A DNA stretch of 64,000 nt from Bacteroidota bacterium (GTDB lineage Bacteria; Bacteroidota; Bacteroidia; Bacteroidales; VadinHA17): positions 1-64,000 of the forward strand of contig JAKPOU010000051.1 in NCBI GenBank assembly GCA_029547705.1, read 5' to 3'. The position numbers and the translations under genes were made by a program. The notes below the pieces were generated by a model that was not told where the DNA came from, searched no databases, and was given only the letters and a program-made list of their open reading frames with translations. Position 1 is the first letter of the stretch. Every line of letters starts with the position of its first letter. Below, in pieces: positions 60,946 to 64,000 of the stretch.

Positions 60946-62319
60946 ATGAAAAAGATATTGATTTTATTGATTGTCCTTTTTTCACTTCCTCCGGGACAAG
61001 TCCTTCCCCAGGAAAAAATATGGACACTTGAGGAATGCATACAATATGCGATCGACAATAATATTCAGATAAAGCAACAGGTGCTTCAGACCAGGTTTCA
61101 GGAAAACACCCTTAACCAGTCAAAGCTTAAACTGCTGCCTTCCATCAATGGCCAGGCAGCCCATAATTTTTCATTCAACCGTACCCTCGACCAGACAACC
61201 TATCAGTATGTTGATCAGAACGGCCAGTCGAATCAGTTCTATCTGGGAGGGAACATGGATATTTTCAATGGTCTTCAGAATTACAACACCATAAGAAAGA
61301 ACAAATACCAGCTAATTTCAAGTGAACTTGACCTTGAAAGCCTGAAAAACAATATTTCCCTGAATATTGCCCTGGCTTTTCTCCAGATCCTCCTTAACAG
61401 TGAGCTTGTAAACACTACTGACAATCAGCTTCAGATCACGCATCAGCAGATTGAAAAAACAAAAAGGATGTTTGAAGCGGGCAGTGTTGCCAGGGGAAAT
61501 CTCCTGCAGATCGAAGCCCAGGCTGCAAGCGAGGAGTTGCAGCTGATAAACCTCAGGAACCAGCTGGAAATTTCCTACCTGAACCTTACACAGATGCTGG
61601 AACTTCAGTCTCCCGAAGGATTCAGGATCCTTACCCCGGAAATAAGGATTGATACTTCAGTGGTATTCTGGGGCAATGTGACAGATATTTACAATGAAGC
61701 CCTTGGAATACGGCCGGAGATAAAAAGTGCTGAAATGAACCTGGCTGCAAGGGAGCTGGAACTGAAGATCGCACGGGGAGCACGGAGTCCCAGGATCTCA
61801 ATGAATCATTCTATGAGTACAATGTATTCAAATATCAGAAAGAAAATCATTGGCATTGATCCGGGGCAGGGAATGCTTTACGGTGATTATCCCTTTTCCG
61901 AACAGCTGAGCGACAATCTGAATTACGGATTCGGATTTACTCTCACCATGCCGATCCTCAACGGCTGGCAGGTAAATACAAACATATCAGGTTCAAAACT
62001 GAATATTGAGAACAGTCAGTACACACTTGAGGCGGAAAAGAAGCAACTATACAAAACCATTCAGCAATCCTGGGCAGACGCCGTGGCAGCCCTTAAGAAA
62101 TACAGCGCAAGCATGAAGGCAGTGGCTTCCATGGAAGAATCCTTCAGATATACCGAACAGAAGTTCAATGTCGGAATGGTTACCCCGGTTGATTACAATG
62201 CTGCAAAAACACAGTTGCTGACAGCCCAGTCGGAAATGGCACAGTCAAAATATGAGTTTATTTTCAAGACAAAAGTTCTTGATTTCTATAAGGGTATACC
62301 TCTTAATCTTAACCAGTAG
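60946..62319 (+). CDS. TolC-family outer-membrane efflux protein
   Basis: From ATG 60946, a 457-residue exported protein (signal ending QVLPQ). It has the TolC pattern of two long alpha-helical hairpins: WTLEECIQYAIDNNIQIKQQ, then LKLLPSINGQAAHNFSFNRT, ARNLL-like QIEAQAASEELQLINLRNQL, and in the second half IRPEIKSAEMNLAARELELK, ending TAQSEMAQSKYEFIFKTKVL. It forms the outer-membrane channel of tripartite pumps. The periplasmic adaptor gene begins 23 bases downstream. Confidence 0.92.
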   Translation: MKKILILLIVLFSLPPGQVLPQEKIWTLEECIQYAIDNNIQIKQQVLQTRFQENTLNQSKLKLLPSINGQAAHNFSFNRTLDQTTYQYVDQNGQSNQFYLGGNMDIFNGLQNYNTIRKNKYQLISSELDLESLKNNISLNIALAFLQILLNSELVNTTDNQLQITHQQIEKTKRMFEAGSVARGNLLQIEAQAASEELQLINLRNQLEISYLNLTQMLELQSPEGFRILTPEIRIDTSVVFWGNVTDIYNEALGIRPEIKSAEMNLAARELELKIARGARSPRISMNHSMSTMYSNIRKKIIGIDPGQGMLYGDYPFSEQLSDNLNYGFGFTLTMPILNGWQVNTNISGSKLNIENSQYTLEAEKKQLYKTIQQSWADAVAALKKYSASMKAVASMEESFRYTEQKFNVGMVTPVDYNAAKTQLLTAQSEMAQSKYEFIFKTKVLDFYKGIPLNLNQ

Positions 62320-62342
62320 TCCAATTCATCATCAATCTCAAA

Positions 62343-63596
62343 ATGAAGAACAATAAAATATTAAAGATCCTGATAATAGTTGTGGCTGTGCTTCTGATTT
62401 TTGCTGTTATAGGCAAAAAGGCCGGATGGTTCGGGAAGGCTGCCACAGTAAAAGTTGCAGTTGAATTTGCCGAAAGACGGATGATAACCGAAACCATAAC
62501 AGCAAACGGCAAAATCCAGCCTGAGAAGGAAGTCAAGATATCACCTGATGTTTCCGGGGAAATTGTCGAACTGCATGTCAGGGAAGGAGATCAGGTAACA
62601 AAGGGCCAGCTGCTTATCAGGATCAAACCGGATATCTATATTTCACAGAGAGACCGTTCCGTAGCTGCCATCAGTTCCGCCCGTGCCAGGCTGGCCCAGG
62701 CAGAAGCGCAGTTTACACAGAGCGAATTATCCTTTAAAAGGACCAGACAGCTTTTCGAGGAGGAAACAATTTCCAGATCGGAATTTGAACAGGCTGAAGC
62801 TTCATACAACGTGGCCAAGGCTGAGGTTGACGCTGCAAATTTCTCTGTAATAAGTTCGGAAGCATCACTGAAGGAAGCAAATGAAAACCTTGTAAAGACA
62901 TCGATCTATGCCCCGATGGACGGCACCGTCTCAATGCTTCTTGTGGAACTGGGAGAAAGAGTTGCCGGAACAAGCATGATGGCCGGAACGGAAATGCTCA
63001 GGATAGCTGATCTGTCAAGAATGGAAGCCCGGGTGGAAGTCAATGAGAATGATATAGTGAGAGTAAACCTTGGAGATACTGCAATTATTGAAGTTGACGC
63101 CTACCTCGATGAGAAATTCACAGGTTTGGTGACCGAAATAGCCAATTCTGCCAAAACTACCGGCGTATCAGCTGACCAGGTGACAAATTTTGATGTTAAG
63201 ATTTTCATTCTGCCGGAATCCTATCAGAAACTGGCTTCACCGGGAGTCAATCCCCTCAGGCCCGGAATGTCCGCAACGGCAGAGATCCGCACAGAAACCA
63301 GGGAAAACATAATCACAGTGCCCATACAGGCTGTCACAACCCGGATGGATACTTCAAAAGTTACTGCAAGGGCAACAAGGGATGAAATACGCACACTTGT
63401 CTTCGCCACTGACGGAAAATATGCCTTTGCCAGGGATGTCAGAACGGGCATTCAGGATAATTCATATATAGAAATTATTTCCGGTATTGAAGACAGTGCA
63501 AGAATAATTTCCGCTCCCTTCAGTGCCATAAGCAAGAAACTGTCCGACAGCACTCTTGTGGAAATAGTAAAAAGAGAGGATCTTTTCAGCAAATAG
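62343..63596 (+). CDS. Periplasmic adaptor (HlyD/MacA-like) of an efflux pump
   Basis: A 417-residue membrane-fusion protein. It has one N-terminal membrane helix (residues ~5-25) and a lipoyl half-motif near ISPDVSGEIVELHVREGDQV. A helical hairpin follows (about 95-180, with many Ala, Gln and Glu: ARARLAQAEAQFTQSELSFK). The second lipoyl half is IYAPMDGTVSMLLVELGERV, and then come beta-barrel domains. The layout fits MacA-type adaptors for ABC exporters. No permease or ATPase gene follows in this window; tsaB begins 20 bases after its stop. Confidence 0.9.
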   Translation: MKNNKILKILIIVVAVLLIFAVIGKKAGWFGKAATVKVAVEFAERRMITETITANGKIQPEKEVKISPDVSGEIVELHVREGDQVTKGQLLIRIKPDIYISQRDRSVAAISSARARLAQAEAQFTQSELSFKRTRQLFEEETISRSEFEQAEASYNVAKAEVDAANFSVISSEASLKEANENLVKTSIYAPMDGTVSMLLVELGERVAGTSMMAGTEMLRIADLSRMEARVEVNENDIVRVNLGDTAIIEVDAYLDEKFTGLVTEIANSAKTTGVSADQVTNFDVKIFILPESYQKLASPGVNPLRPGMSATAEIRTETRENIITVPIQAVTTRMDTSKVTARATRDEIRTLVFATDGKYAFARDVRTGIQDNSYIEIISGIEDSARIISAPFSAISKKLSDSTLVEIVKREDLFSK

Positions 63597-63616
63597 GCAC
63601 TTCCGGGATTTTTACG

Positions 63617-64000
63617 ATGATTCTGTGTATTGAAACAGCCACCGATATTTGTTCCGTTGCACTCTGCCGGAACAATGAAGTAAGCTTTCTCAGGGAGAGT
63701 GAACAGGGGCGTTCCCACGCCTCGCTGCTTACGGTTTTCATTCAGGAATTACTTACCGCAAACAATATTGATGCAGGCACTCTTGACGCGGTTGCCGTCA
63801 GCAAGGGGCCGGGATCCTATACCGGGCTCAGAATCGGGGTTTCTGTGGCGAAAGGCATTGCATACGGAGCCTCAATACCTCTCATCGGTATTGAAACAGG
63901 TCTTTCCATGTTTCACGGATTCAGGGATTACGCGAAAGGGAAATACACTTTCGTGCCGGGGGATCTATTTTGCCCTCTGCTTGATGCCAGAAGAATGGAA
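63617..64000 (+). CDS. tsaB: tRNA threonylcarbamoyladenosine protein TsaB, 5' part
   Basis: The gene is cut by the window end; 128 codons are present. ILCIETATDICSVALCRNNE and GRSHASLL come first, then VAVSKGPGSYTGLRIGVSVA with the KGPGSYTGLRIG signature of TsaB. TsaB partners TsaD in making the t6A modification of ANN-decoding tRNAs. It may be co-transcribed with the efflux adaptor. Confidence 0.93.
   Translation, partial: MILCIETATDICSVALCRNNEVSFLRESEQGRSHASLLTVFIQELLTANNIDAGTLDAVAVSKGPGSYTGLRIGVSVAKGIAYGASIPLIGIETGLSMFHGFRDYAKGKYTFVPGDLFCPLLDARRME

Overview
The window comes from a member of the Bacteroidota, probably class Bacteroidia. The sequence supports this in several ways. There are -7 promoter elements of the form TAnnTTTG, and one promoter upstream of a Fic gene fits TTTG-N19-TAnnTTTG exactly. 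Secreted proteins end in type IX secretion (T9SS) type A sorting domains. DUF4402 and SPOR domains are present, and lipoproteins and secreted glycan enzymes are abundant. No replication origin, phage structural block or complete rRNA gene is present; one tRNA-Gln is.

Layout. 1-3.6 kb: a small membrane protein, then a tight operon with an exported YidD-like protein and two overlapping paralogues that combine TPR-like repeats with a C-terminal membrane region. 3.7-7.0 kb: a secreted esterase and a GH92 alpha-mannosidase lipoprotein. 7.2-26.6 kb: a six-gene, 19-kb operon that I regard as the main discovery. It encodes two DUF4402 proteins, a PapD-like chaperone, a ~4,400-residue modular surface protein with a T9SS sorting domain, a third DUF4402 protein, and an usher-like outer-membrane protein carrying three C-terminal SPOR domains. 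It reads as a Bacteroidota chaperone-usher-like surface-fibre system coupled to a T9SS cargo. 26.8-41.5 kb: a diacylglycerol kinase-family protein, then a secreted glycan-active region (exported DegT-type aminotransferase, two-domain esterase, exported PflX-like radical SAM protein, beta-helix protein, two CBM9-like proteins around a GH2 enzyme, and two sialidase-fold proteins). Two intergenic tandem-repeat tracts (68-bp and 63-bp periods) lie here.

41.8-54.1 kb: an accessory island. It has an IS3-family element with a frameshifted orfB, a Fic protein, three secreted proteins (T9SS, LamG-like and fibrinogen-like), a decayed MNT-HEPN module, an intact HigB/HigA-ImmA pair, a TOTE-type primase-helicase disabled by a deletion, and an AAA ATPase with DUF4143. 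54.2-64 kb returns to ordinary content: a polysaccharide deacetylase lipoprotein, two gene remnants (PstS-like and beta-helix), an outer-membrane barrel protein, a dicarboxylate-type symporter, tRNA-Gln, a SiaC-family protein, class II fructose-bisphosphate aldolase, a TolC/HlyD pair and the 5' part of tsaB.

How the parts fit. Most of the window serves the cell surface: export, surface fibres, outer-membrane proteins and glycan breakdown. Sialidase, alpha-mannosidase and a beta-mannosidase/glucosaminidase-like GH2 enzyme together would suit degradation of N-glycan-like substrates, but no SusC/SusD pair is present. Functional names rest on motifs read from the translated sequence, not on database searches.
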